This document shows, one piece after another, positions 45,590-58,500 of a DNA stretch of 64,000 bases. The stretch is from NCBI RefSeq assembly GCF_958979055.1, contig NC_084889.1, positions 15,330,761 to 15,394,760 on the forward strand, given 5' to 3'. The notes under the pieces are model-generated. The model was given only the letters and a program-made list of their open reading frames with translations, did no database searches and was not told the DNA's origin. The position numbers and the translations under genes were made by a program. The DNA is from Alnus glutinosa. Taxonomy: Eukaryota > Streptophyta > Magnoliopsida > Fagales > Betulaceae. Within the stretch, counting starts at the first letter, position 1. Each line of letters begins with the position of its first letter.

Positions 45590-48308
45590 GAAAAACAAGC
45601 CAACTTCTACCTTTTGTCTTAATTTACTATCGAAATCTAATTTGCCCTGAAAAAAAATTAAAAAATAAATAAATATATAAATACAAACGACCTCCCTAGC
45701 TTGCCTAAAAGGAACTTATTATCCCAGTACGTCTTAGGGTAAAATATTTAAGAGCTGCTCCCCCACCCCCCCACTTCACTAGTTACCTTTTTCTTTTAAA
45801 CATCTCAGGCTTGAGAAAACATATCCCACTTTTAGCAAAAATGAAGAAAAATGCATGCCATCCTATGCATGTCACATACGTCTACCCTTTTTCTGAAGAA
45901 ACATATACAAATTCATCCGCTATCTATCACATTTTCAAATTCACTATTAGTTTCATGAGACCTAATGTGACATAGAGGTGTACAACCGATTGCGATTATT
46001 TCATCATCACCGCAGTAGGAACTGGGGTACCATAATATTCTCTTTTAACCGATAACCGAGTTTTATAAATTGTTGATTTGTTTTTTTTAAAAAAATAAAA
46101 AAAAATAAAAAATAAAAAATCAACCATTTAATATTCAATGTTAAATACTACAAAATGTGCATAAATTCATTCATTATTCACCATTCATTCATAATTTCAT
46201 TCATTCGATACTTTTGGATGTTCACAACCGCCAATTGTAGACAACGGACAATTGTGTCTAAGTTGTCTAATTGTAGACAATGAACAATTAAACCTAGCCT
46301 TATTTTTCAATGAGCTCACAATCAAGTCCGTATGTTAAATAAAATGATCGCAAAGAAAAGTCAGTTTAACAAACAACATTTTGTACTGCCTTTATTGCAA
46401 TTATCTCATACGTTAAATGGCATGCAGACCCAACCCAATATATTGTGGCTGTAGCTGAGTACCACTATATATATATATAAACAAACAAACAAAGTGGATC
46501 ACTTGACCAATGGAAGTTATTACCATGGTAGCTTTACCATAATCAACATAATTGTGGGTTTATGAAGGAATGTATGTATGTATATATGTAGTTTGACATA
46601 TACATCCCATAAACCATACTAAAATGCATGTAAGTCTACCAAAGCTACAACTGTTTGGAATAAGAGTCCCCTTAGCCTTACAAGTCTTACAATTCGCGTG
46701 ATGTAGGAGGACAAGGGGAAGTAAGATATTGCATGCTTGAGTCCTTTAGTGGGTCTTGGTTACTAGTATTTAATTAGGAGTTTAGCACTTTGGTGCGGGG
46801 GGTCATCAAGTTGCAGGAGGGTCGATCTCTCGTTAGGAGTTTATTTTCATATAAGAGTTATCTCAATATCTATGTTATCGCTTTATAAAAGTTTATTGTT
46901 AGTGGATATTTATCTCCAGTTAGTCAATTCATAATAGGAGTTATTTTTCGAATTATGGAACTCAACCCTACGTAAGTTATGTTCCTCTATTTAAAGAGGT
47001 GAATTTATTGATAAACGGATGCAAATTTAATCTTCAACCTTGTGTTTGAAAAAGGTTTTAAGTTTCCACAGTAATGCATGTATAAGTTCCCCCAGAACCT
47101 ATCAATTTTAATTTATCAAAATAAGTAGAAAGAAGACATTTGATCTAGCTTCTTTTCCAATCAAAAGGCACGTTACAAAATCCGTTAGGCACTTACGCGT
47201 GTAACATAAAAAGTCTTGATGAAAATAATTAAGATGACCATGAATTCAAAGTCTTGATTTGCTATATTCTTTCCCTGGCCTTCTTTTGCTAAAAATCCCT
47301 CGATCACTGACAATTTTTCTTCCTTTTTGTTCGACTTGCATTTCATATTTTCTATTGATCAATTTCCTAATCAGCATCTTCCACTAGAAAAGTCTATGTT
47401 TACGTGGCCGAAGAATAAATCTAGACTAGAATGTTGAGTGGATTGTAATTGTATCAACCCAAAGTTGAGAATGTGATAGAACAAAAAAAGCAATTTGTTG
47501 TTATAGACCAAAAACCAAGTTGCATGAAGGCTCCTAACTATGCCTCCTATAGAGATGACAGAAACCTTACAGGTACCGATATGGATATAAATAATCAACC
47601 CACTCAAACAACCTACTATATATATTAGAGTTAGTAATTTTTAACATGACCTGCGAATCTGACATGAACACGACATGAAGTTTTAGGGTTTGGGTTTAAA
47701 CAAAACAGATTTAAGTCATAAGCGGACCCATTTATGACACGTTTATAGACAGGTTAAAGGTTGACCTGTTAACCTGTTTATGACTCGTCAACCTGTTTAT
47801 GACCCATTTATGACATGATTAGCTAAAGGGGTTGACCTACCCAACTTGTTTAGCTAATCATATTAAGTTCGAATTGGCCTAAATGGGTTGACAAAGCAAT
47901 CGGATCGACCCGAACTGAACACGATAACTCGTTTTGCCAACCCTACACTACATGACATATAATCAAACAGTTCGTGCATAACTGCATACCATGTGGCAAA
48001 CAATCATGCTACACCACTAGGGAGTTGGATCCTCTCCAGTTCATTTCAGTATCCAGTTCTAGTAAAAGTAAGGGCATAATTGTCCAAAAAGTAAGGACAA
48101 TTATGTTCTTACTTTTACAAGAACTAGATACCGTTTCCCACCACTAGAGATTATATTTACAGAGCCTCACATTAAAAGGGTTACCATCCCTAGAAAACAG
48201 GATAATTTAATTTTTAAAACTATTTCAAAAAAAGTAAAATTGTTAGAACCATTTTAGAATTATTTTGTGTTTATAAAGATGGTGACCCATTGAATTTGCC
48301 TTTCCATA
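45590..48308. other. Intergenic, repeat remnants, no gene seen
   Basis: Holds a TAGAGGTGTACAACCG-type repeat start near 45973 and a hAT-like remnant at about 47630-47945 (ending TTTTGCCAACCCTA, with repeated GACCTGTTAACCTG and TTTATGACCC motifs). No coding signal. Confidence 0.45.
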
Positions 48309-48311
48309 TTA

Positions 48312-49222
48312 GAGCATCTCTAGCAGATGCTCTAAAACTAAATTGACTATTTTGAGCCTTTTGTTTTTACTCCAACAGACTAGTGGGTATAACTCTTTTT
48401 TTACTAACATGAACAGTGAATTAGCAATGTTGCTTATTCACTATTCATCTGTTTACACTTTTTTTATTATATTTTCTCTCTCTTTCTCTCACACTCTCTC
48501 TCTCTTCTTCCTCCAACCAAACAAAAACAAACTTTCACAGCCGACTGTAAAAACAAACTCCCAACCTGCTTCTTGGCCATGGCTATTCGGAGATGCTCTG
48601 GGTTTGTTTGATGACGAAAACAAAAGTTTGAAATCCTCACTACCTTTCAGCCGACTACAAAGCCTTCAAAAATCACCGCCAAAGAAAACCCAAATCCTTG
48701 CGTTTCCTCCTCGAGCTCCTACGACAAGAACGACGGGCTTTCAATTGACGAATAAGATTTCGCCTCCCCCACCACAATCTCTGAATCTGAAATCGATCCC
48801 AAGAGTTCAAAGATTCCCACACCGTGCCCAAAATTCAGCGACAACATCGCCGTGGAGATGGGGGAAGATTTCCGGCATTCAATGCTTTAGATTCTTTAGA
48901 TGATCTTGGGATTTGATGGAGGGTTCTGATGGGGGAAGACGGAAGAGAGAGATGGAGATGGAAATTGTTGTGCAAAGAGATGGAGATTCCCACGCCGTGT
49001 CCAACAGTTTGTGTTTGTCCAGTATTTGGAGATGGAAATGGAAGAGAGAGAGAGAAAGAAAATAAAGCAATAAAAAAAATTAAAAAATAATATTTAAAGA
49101 AAATAAAGAGTAAAATAGAGAATTTGTTAGAATATGTTTAGAAAAATAAGTAGCTAAAGTAAATAAAGTAAATATTTGTACTATTTCAGTAGCTATTTTA
49201 ACAAACCTTGCTATAGATGCTC
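48312..49222. mobile_element. PIF/Harbinger-like element (GAGCATCTCTAGCAG termini)
   Basis: Left end GAGCATCTCTAGCAG and right end CTTGCTATAGATGCTC are inverted copies, and TTA flanks both (48309-48311, 49223-49225), the PIF/Harbinger target duplication. The interior 48530-48900 is less AT-rich than the ends and has an open frame with no recognised domain. A GAGATTCCCAC(A/G)CCGTG motif occurs twice (about 48810 and 48983). No transposase; possibly captured sequence. Confidence 0.75.
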
Positions 49223-49527
49223 TTAGTATAAATTATTTGCATTTGGCACCAAAATTGACTTTTTGACATGGTAAATCAATTAAAAGCTTCTTTGTAGTTT
49301 TTAGGCACCGTAATAAAATAATAATAATAATATCCTATTTTGTAGAATATGAATAAATTAAAAATAACAAAATGAATAAATTCATATTAATAACAAAATT
49401 AATAAATTACCAATATTGTAGCAAATAACAAAATATTCCCTCTTGCAAGTTTACTTCAGCCCCCACTAAGATTAATTTCTAGTTCTAGCCTTGCTTGATC
49501 CCACTCGTCAGTTCACGTATACTCTAC

Positions 49528-51429
49528 TAAGGGTGAAAATGCGGTGGTTAATAATCGCCCGTATCTACTATCCGCATACGCAGATGCGATTATCAAAACT
49601 TATTATCCGTATATGCAGATGAGGATAACCGTTTAGAGTATACGGATGTAGTTAACAACCGCGTCCACATTCTCTTTATATATAATATATATTATATATA
49701 CTTAATTAAATTCACTAAAATGAAGTCGTTTTGAATTTGGTAAGTTTAGGACCTTTAGGTTAAGTTTTTTTTTTTAATATCATCTCAAAGTCATACCACA
49801 CTACATTTACTTTCTTTTTTTTTTTTTTTTTCGGTTTCCAAATCACGAGTACTCTATGAGACAATGACCATCTATGGTTTTTTTTTTAATAAGTAAAAAT
49901 CAGTCTTATTAAAAGTGTAAGGCACCCCTAAATACATCGGCAGTATACAAAATGAAACACCTAAATAGAAAGAGAAAAACGAACAAAAAAATCGGCAAAA
50001 CTAAGCGGTAGTGGGGACACAAAAGCAACTGTCCAAATATACAAAGTATGAAAAAACGAAGGTAAAATATCCTCTAAGACCTCTCAATATCCTCGAAACA
50101 CCTATTATTTATTTCCTTCCATAAACACCAAAAAAGACAAATCGGCACCATCTTCCAAATCACAGCACTCCTCGGCCTTCCAGACGTCCACCAACAAGCA
50201 AATAGTTCGATAACACTTCTAAACATAACCCATGACAAACCAAAGCGAGTAAAGAGAGCACTCCATAAAGCGGAAGCCACATCGCAATAAAGAACGTGAT
50301 CCACTGACTTTCCACTTCTTTTACACAACATCCATTCACCATAATAATTTGTCTCTTCCTGAGATTATCCAAAGTAAGGATCTTGCCTAGGGTCGCCGAC
50401 CACGCAAAAAGAAATAAATAAATAAACCCACTCTTGAAGGACCCTGAGTCCGCCACACACTCTTCCAAGGGAAGCAACTATGTTTAGAGCTAGCCAATGA
50501 GCTAAGGAATGACTTGATCGTGAACAAACAACTTTTGGAAGAGACCCACCAGAGCCTATTTTCACTACCTCCTCTCACAATGACCGAGTGCAACACCTTA
50601 AAAAAAGGACATCCACTTCTCAATGATACGCCTCTCTCGAAAAGCTCACATTCCACATAATGGAATTGCCCCAAAATCACCAGATTCTCCACAACTGAGG
50701 CATCCTTCGCCCAAGTAATACCAAACAAAGCAGGAAAAACTTCCTTAAGAACTGAATCCCTACACCACAGATCATGCCAAAACTTGGTCCTAGCCCCATC
50801 CCCCACCTCAAATCTAGAGAACCTTGAGAATGTCTCCCACCCTTTCTTGATGTTCTTCCACAATCCCACCCCAAAGGCACCTACAGGCTCAAAGGAGCAC
50901 CATTCACCCCGCAAACTGCTAACCTTAGAATCTACTACAACTCTCCACCAAGCTTCTCTCTCAATCCCGTACGTCACAACCATTTTCCTAGCAGAGCATG
51001 GTTAAACATCAACAAATTCTTGATACTTAGCCCACCCTCTGAAACTAAGGTACAAACCTTAGACCAACTCACCAAATGATATTTAACTCTTCCCCAAGCT
51101 CATCCCATAAAAATTCATGTTGAAGCTTCTCAATGCAAACAGTAACACTCGTCGGGAGAAGGAAGAAGGACAAGTAATACGTTGATATATGATTGATAAT
51201 CGTGAATTGTGTAACAAGTGAAATCTTAATTTATTTAAGCTTACATATAGTAATAACCGCATTATTTAATCCTTTTTTTATATATATATATATCCAAAAC
51301 GGCCATGACCTCATATGCGGATAGTAGATAATAACCGTATTTAATAACCGCACAGATACGAATAGTAATCGTATGATACAGATGTGGATGCGGATATTGC
51401 TAATAATCGCATCCGCATTTTCACCCCTA
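49528..51429. mobile_element. hAT-like element (TARGGGTGAAAATGCGG) holding a LINE
   Basis: Left end TAAGGGTGAAAATGCGG; right end CGCATTTTCACCCCTA. Flanks TACTCTAC (49520-49527) and TACTTTAC (51430-51437) are an 8-bp duplication with one transition. Arms carry GGTTAATAATCG / CGGTTATTATC motifs as at 33377. About 1.3 kb of its length is an inserted LINE. Confidence 0.85.
49880..51195 (-). mobile_element. 5'-truncated L1-like LINE (zf-RVT region)
   Basis: The minus strand reads [16 protein letters not shown] near 51120, then FSRFEVGDGARTKFWHDLWC, ILTLDNLRKR and MLCKRSGKSVDHVLYCDVA, then ICLFWCLWKEINNRCFED. It ends in ACTTATT plus poly(A) (the plus-strand T-run at 49880-49889). Stops and frame changes are present. 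RT core absent. A target duplication was not found. Confidence 0.8.
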
Positions 51430-51689
51430 TACTTTACAAGTTTGTTTTCCAAGATCAGATAACCACACTGTAGGAGGAAAGAAAAAGAGAACTCAAAATC
51501 AAAAGCAAAGAAGTGGTTTGCTTTCTTGCACTAAACCCTAATGACCTGCAGGATTGCCTGAAGCAAAACCCTAGAATTAAAATTAACTTTAATTTCTATT
51601 TAAAGTCAGGAATGTTTGGATTAGTGCAGTGAGTGTAACCTAGTCCCACACACATCATATTTCTATTTTTAACTCTATTTGAAGCAGGG

Positions 51690-52250
51690 AGTGTTTGTAT
51701 TGTGCAATAATATATCATGATCACAATAAATAACACAAAACAATCACACAAAGGAACACAAGAATTTACATAGTTCCCTCAATGTGAAGTACGTCCACGG
51801 CCGGAGACAATCACGCAGAAATTTACTAATCAAAGATGGAGTACAAAATTATGGTGAAGAAAAATCACTTAAACCCAAAACCTAATACACATAATCTCAC
51901 TCACATACAAGACACGTAATTTTTCTTTTACACAATTCTCAAGCCGTTAAAACACAAAAGAGAACATGATGAAAGAAAAAGATTGCAACTTTTCATGTTC
52001 AACAGCTGCCTTCATGTGGCTAGGCTAACTCTCTCATGCTACTTTTCTGTTTCTTTTCTATGTGGTAGCTTAAGAGTGTTGTGCCTTAAGCTTACAACAA
52101 AAAGAAAGGGCAAATATATAAAGTGCTAAGTCAGATAAGAAAGATACGTCAGGTTACGTCTTTTTTGTTTCTCTTGAAACTAGGAAAGAGCAACAAACTA
52201 TAATGTTTCTATTTATTAGGCCTGGAGAGAGATAATTCATTATATAACAC
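51690..52250 (-). repeat. LTR-like sequence, low certainty
   Basis: The minus strand contains GTGGACGTACTTCACATTG and GAACTATGTAAATTCTTGTG, a combination often seen at the U5 end of plant copia LTRs. The upper limit may be TGTTATATAATG (ending plus 52248). No paired LTR or duplication. Confidence 0.3.
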
Positions 52251-52520
52251 TATGACCATCACTTGGTCCTTCGGAATCACAATTATTTTTGTAGTAATAA
52301 CAAGTTGTTCTTCATTGGAAATGTTTTCACACCTATGATTAATTGAAGCAGCTAACTGTTAGCATGGATAATGAGTTTGTCAACTCTGTAATACTGTGCA
52401 ACTGGCTGTTAATGAATGTGCATATAGATCAATAGTGTCCAAATGACTATGAGATCCTATTACCTGCAGACGATATTTATGGGAGCATGTCTCAACACCT
52501 TGTCCCAAGCCAATGAATGA

Positions 52521-55500
52521 CTAATCGCCAGTTAATGCCCGTGGTCTATGCTCAATAGTAAACAGGGACATTCCAGCCTGGGAAATTGCTCTAACAAATG
52601 ACATATTCGCCGTCAGAGTAGGAGCATGCCAGTAATCACCAGTGCCAAAAACAACCTTGTTCTTCAATGCCAGCTTTCTGGTAGTTGGGAGGCCCATCAC
52701 TCGTTGTGAGGGACTATCAGGCACAACCCTGTTCCAATCCTCAAGCTTATCAGCTCAGAACACATGAAAATGATTTGCATGGTATGAACTGTACAGAGGT
52801 TCAAAAAATAAGGTAGAAACTATAAATTTTAGCCATAACTGGTGCCAGGTTTGATTGATAGCGGTCTGTGTAATGCATCAGTATTTTCTGAAGACAAATT
52901 AAGAAAATACTGAAATCCTAGCTGCTTTGCTTGATGTATTATGCGACTTTTTGTTGGGTGTGATGCTCGAGAATCCATGGTGTGATACATAGCTCTCTAT
53001 TGTTTTCTTTTTCCGTTTGCTTTACTTTCCATGTGCTGTATTTTAGTTTCCCGCCACTACTCCAACCCCTAAATACAACCAAAACGCCACCACCTTCTAC
53101 AGATGGCACGATATTGTACAAGAAAGCCTCTATCAAATTCCAAGAAAGAGACAACCTATGGGGATAGCTGTAACCTCATAAATCAATGAACACAACCTTT
53201 AGGATAATACTCATGTCATGCCAAAAATTATGAGTGAGATGTTGCAATTTACATACAAATTTTTTATTGTGATATCACTACAAACTTGACACGGACAGTG
53301 CTGCCCTTCTTGGTCATTTATAGAAACGATCATAACTGTTTGGTTCCTACTTTTTGAGACTAATTTTCTATTTTCAAATGAAAAAAAAAAAAAAAGTTAC
53401 AAGAACAGACAACCAAGAGCATGTTTAGAAGCTTTTTCCAAGGAATTATTCTTGAAAATAGCATGCATTCAAAGAACCTGTTTTCGAAGAATGTTAAAAT
53501 GATGTTCTGTTTCAGTTTTTTGTTTAATCTAGGAAAAGAAAAATATTTGTAAACATCATGTAAGTACTTTGAACAGTTGTTAAAACTCTTTTTTTTTTTT
53601 TTTTTTTGGGGGAAACAAGACCAAACAGGCCAAATGTTTTCTTTATTACCATGTCTTCAGTTAGGCTACAAATGAACATGAAAGTACTTCGCATGTATAG
53701 CTAATTGAATTTAGGTTGATTTTCTGTTCAAAGGAATGTCATTAATAATCAAGAGATTAAATTGAGAACTCAAGGAATTAAGATGTAGTAGAAATAAAGT
53801 GACATTAAGATAGCTTGACTTATTTCACTATGAATATTTTATGGAGGGGTCAAATGCAATATTAAGTAGTAAGGGAGCTCTTGTATAATTAAATAAATCC
53901 TAAAATGCAATTGTATTTCTATAGTGGAATAAAGTATAATTAATGGTAACTTTAGGTTAGTTATGAGATAACTGGAAGTCCAAAGCCCATTGGAGCTAGG
54001 TTTTATTTTTTCCCTCAATTCCCTCCTCAAGTTATCTATACCCCTTAACAGGGGTGGCCGGCCACACTAAGTGATTTCCTCTAAGGGGGTGTGTGGCTCG
54101 TTCCTAGGGAAGAGAAAAATCTGTTTCCTCCTACTCCCTACAAGCCTACATGCATACCAAGGATAATTACTAAGAAAGAGCCCACCCTCTTGGCCTCACA
54201 ATAATAATTGAGGAGAAGAACTAAGGATTTGATCAATTCAATTCAGTTTTTGAATTTGCAACATCAAAGGCATGTGTTCTTTACCTTTTTTTCTCAGATT
54301 TCCATGCTCGTAGCAAATTTGAGAAAAGCCTCAATGCCTCCTTCATTGCCCTAATCCCTAAGATTTCGGGGGCGATCGACCTCACGGACTTCCAGCCTAT
54401 TAGCCTTGTGAGTGTTGTTTACAAGATCATTGCTGTAGTTCGTGCTAATAGAATGAGTCGTGTTATGGAGAAAATCATCTCAAAGCCTCAGAATGCTTTT
54501 GTCAAAGACATACATATTTTGGACTCGATCCTCATTGCTAGCAAATGCTTGGATAGTCGTATCAAGTCAGGTGTACATGGGGTGCTTTGCCAGCTGGATA
54601 TTCGTAAGGCTTTTGACCACATCAACTTGAAGTTCTTATTGTACATGTTGAGAAGGTGTGATTTTGGGGAGAAATGGGTCTCATGGATTGCACATTGCAT
54701 TTCCTCGGTGCAATTCTCCATTTGGTTAATGGTTCTCTATCTGGCTTCTTCAAGTTCTCATGGGCTAAGACAAGGAGATCATTTGTCTCCCCTTTTGTTT
54801 GTAGTGTTCATGGAGGCTTTGAGCAAAATGTTTTCTGAACTATCGACAGGGGTCTTCTCTGTGGGTTCTAGGCTCCTCGTGGTTAACATTTCACACTTGT
54901 TGTTCGCAGATGACACTTTGGTCTTTTGTGAGGCCAACCCTAATCATCTTCGCTATTTTCGTGTCCTCTTAGTTTGCTTTGAAGCTATTTCTGGTATGAA
55001 GGTCAATCTGGCCAAATCAGTCTTGGTTCCTGTGAGTAATGTGGTTAATCAGGTTGAGTTGGCTGACATCTTGGGTTGTGGGACTTCCTCTCTGCCCCTT
55101 AAGTATCTTCGCATGCTGCTAGAGGCTTTTTATAAGGCTAAGTCTATTTGGGATGGCATTGGGGAAAAGATGGAACGACAGTTAGCCAACTGGAAAATGA
55201 TGTATCTGTCTAAAGGTGGCAAGGTCACCCTTATTAAAAGCACTCTTTACAATTCACCTACGTACTTCATGTCTCTTTTTCCCATTCTTGCTTGTGTGTC
55301 CAATCGTATTGAGAAGCTTCAACGAAACTTTTTATAGGGAGGATTAGGCGAAGAATTTAAATATCACTTGGTTAGCTGGGCCAAAGTTTGCTCTCTGATC
55401 TCTGAGGGAGGGTTGGGTATTAGAAATTTGAAGGTGTTCAATCGTGCTCTGCTAGGTAAACAGTTGTGGCGTCATGGGTCTAATAGAGATGCGTGGTGGA

Positions 55501-58500
55501 CTAGTGGTGGACTCCAAATATGGCAATTCATGGGGCGAGTGGTGTTCTCTTGAATCGGCAAAAGCCTTTGAGGTGGGGGTGTAGAAGAACATCAGAAAAG
55601 GTTAGGACTCTTTCTCAAGCTTTAGTAGAGTTGATGTGGGGGATGGAACCAGGACTAGCTTTTGGCATGATTTGTGGTATGGGAACACATCCCTTAAAGC
55701 AGCTTTTCAAGCTTTATTCGGTATTTGCTCAAGCACAAGATGCCTTAGTTGCAAATAATCTAGAGTTTTTTGGCAGTTCCAAACAGTGGAACATGAGCTT
55801 CACTAAAGAGACACACAACTGGGAGGTGGATATCTTTGCTTCATTTCTCAGAGCGTTGCATTCAATTAAAGTGTGAAGAAGCAATGAAGACAAGTTGTGT
55901 TGGGCCCCCTCCAAAAAATGTTTATTCAAGGTCAAGTCCTTCTTTTGCTCCTTGGCTTATTCTGAAGGCAGCCGCTTCCCCTAGAAAAGTGTTTGGCGTA
56001 CCTAGACTCCTTCAAGGGCGGCCTTTTTTGCATGGTCAGCAACTTTTAGCAAGATTCTTACCCTGGACAATCTTAAGAAGCGGCATGTTATCGCGATAGA
56101 CAAATGCTACACGTATAAGAAGACAAGAGAATCCGTGGATCTTCTTCTTCACTGTGACGTGGCTTCTACTTTGTGGAGTACTCTTTTCAGTCGTTTCGGG
56201 ATGTCTTGGGTTATTTCCAGACGGATTATGGACTTGTTTTCTTGTTGGTGGTCTTCTAGTAGGCCGAGGAGCGTTGCGGTGTGGAAAATGGTGTCTATTT
56301 GCCTCTTTTGATGCTTATGAAAGGAAAGGAACAACAGGAGCTTTGAAAATTTAGAAAGGACCTTGGAAGTGATTTCCTCCTCTTTTTACCATACGTTGTA
56401 CCTTTGGACTACGGCTTATGTGTACCCTTTGTCGCTTAGCTTTGATGCCTTTCTTGCTCGTTCTCTTTCTACTTAGGTGTTTCTTTTGTATGCTCACAGT
56501 ATACTAAGGGGCACCCTACGTTTTTTTTAATGAGATTGGATTATTGCTTAAAAAAAATAAAAATTGTTTCTTTAGTTTAACAAAATTCCTGAAAATTGTG
56601 ACTTGTGCAAGACTAGGAGCATAAATCCTTCTATTTTCCACTATGCATAGTGCTTTCCAACATATTGGACATAAATTTTCATAGGAGAACCTACGACTTA
56701 GCATTTTATGGTTTGTCAAGCAAATTTTCCAAGGACTGCTGAAACTAAACATTAGTACTGCTTTGTATCTAAAAGTAACAAACAAGCCTTTTTTAATCCA
56801 AAAAAACATATGAATTTATTTTATCCTCAATAAACTGACTAGAGGCACAAAAAAGAGAATCAACAATGACGATCTCAAAATCAATAAAGTTGATTTTATA
56901 ATTTGGATATCTATCCTGTCAAAATTGTTGCAGATCAAAGTGGTTCAAGAAAAGAAATAAATTAGTCAAGAAACTCACATCAGGCACTTCAGTAATTGGT
57001 TGGCTCTGAACTTCTCACTAGGCCCTCCACACATTAATACCAACTCCTTGAACTCCGAATGAACACTTTCACATATTATGCCTCTCCTTTCAGATATTAC
57101 ACTGCCCAGTTCCACACGAAATGGATTCTGGATTTCAGACATCACCTGGCAATAGGTGAAGACATGCTTAAGTCCAAGCGAACATGGATATACGTTAGGA
57201 GTATTGAAGAAGTATTAAACACACATATGAACAAACCTCATCAGTCAGCAACATAAACTACCATGGATGGGCTATTATATGCAGCAAATTACTCAATAAA
57301 AAGGGAGAAGAGACGAAGGAGGGGGGGTTTCAACACAATAATTGACTATATCTACCATTTAGATAGGTATTGGAGGAAATGTCAAACAAACTTGTCCACA
57401 AAGGATTACTGGTCCACCATTGATTGTTTGTGAAAATGTAGATTTTGCAGAGGGAAAGGCTCAGTATTTCTTTTTCCTTTTTTTCCTTCTTTTTGGTGCG
57501 TGAATGGGATCAATTTAGGTATCTAGGGCTGATTAATCAAAGAATTGGGACATTGGGGAGGATGTTACATTTAGATTTCGAGTAGGGCGAATCAAACGAA
57601 GAAATGCTTCTGGGGCATGGTACAATTGTAGAACGCCTTGAAAGTTAAAGGAAATAACAAGAAAAGCTGCAATGAGAACTTTTATCATGGGAAAGACGAG
57701 CAACAAATAAGTAGCTGACCCATGCTTGATAACGTGCTAATTTGTCACATCAATAAGCTTGTTCAATCGGCATGGTGGGATAGATATATCAAACCATGAA
57801 CCGGTATACCTATTTTTTTTTTTATAAGTAATTGCATATCATTAATAAAGAGCAAAGGGGACGGGCACAACCCTATTACACAGCAAGTATACAAGAAAAA
57901 CCCTCATCTAAAGAAAAAGATGAACAAAAATTCAAAAAATCTGCAAAATCAGAAACAAGCAAGCTATGATGTCCAGCTATCCAGGCATGTAACATGTTAA
58001 ACACAATCTCCCGCAACTCTATCACCGATGTCTCTACATCTTCAAAGTTCCGAACATTCCTATCATAGCGAAAACACCACATTAAACACAATGGAGCCAA
58101 CCTCCATACCTCTTTAACTGTACCACACCCGACCTGACCACCCCAACTGTTCAACAAATCAATAACCCATTTCGACATACCCCACTCTACCCCAAACAAA
58201 TTAAGAATATAACTCCATAGTTCTCTCGCTACTTCACAATCAATCAATAAATGATTAATGGACTCCCCACTCTTCTTACACATGCAGTATACCTATTAAT
58301 CATAAAATGACCATATCAAGCATTTTGTTTAAACACCACAAACTCAGAGAAGTGCAAGGAAAAGAGTTTCTCCATATTCATAATTGCCAATTCTGCCCAC
58401 ACTTAAAACAAGTGTTACACTTATTAAAAAAAAAAAAATTATGCTTGCATACTAAAGTTAAAATTAATGTAATAGCCACACTCAAATTGAAATAAGTACT

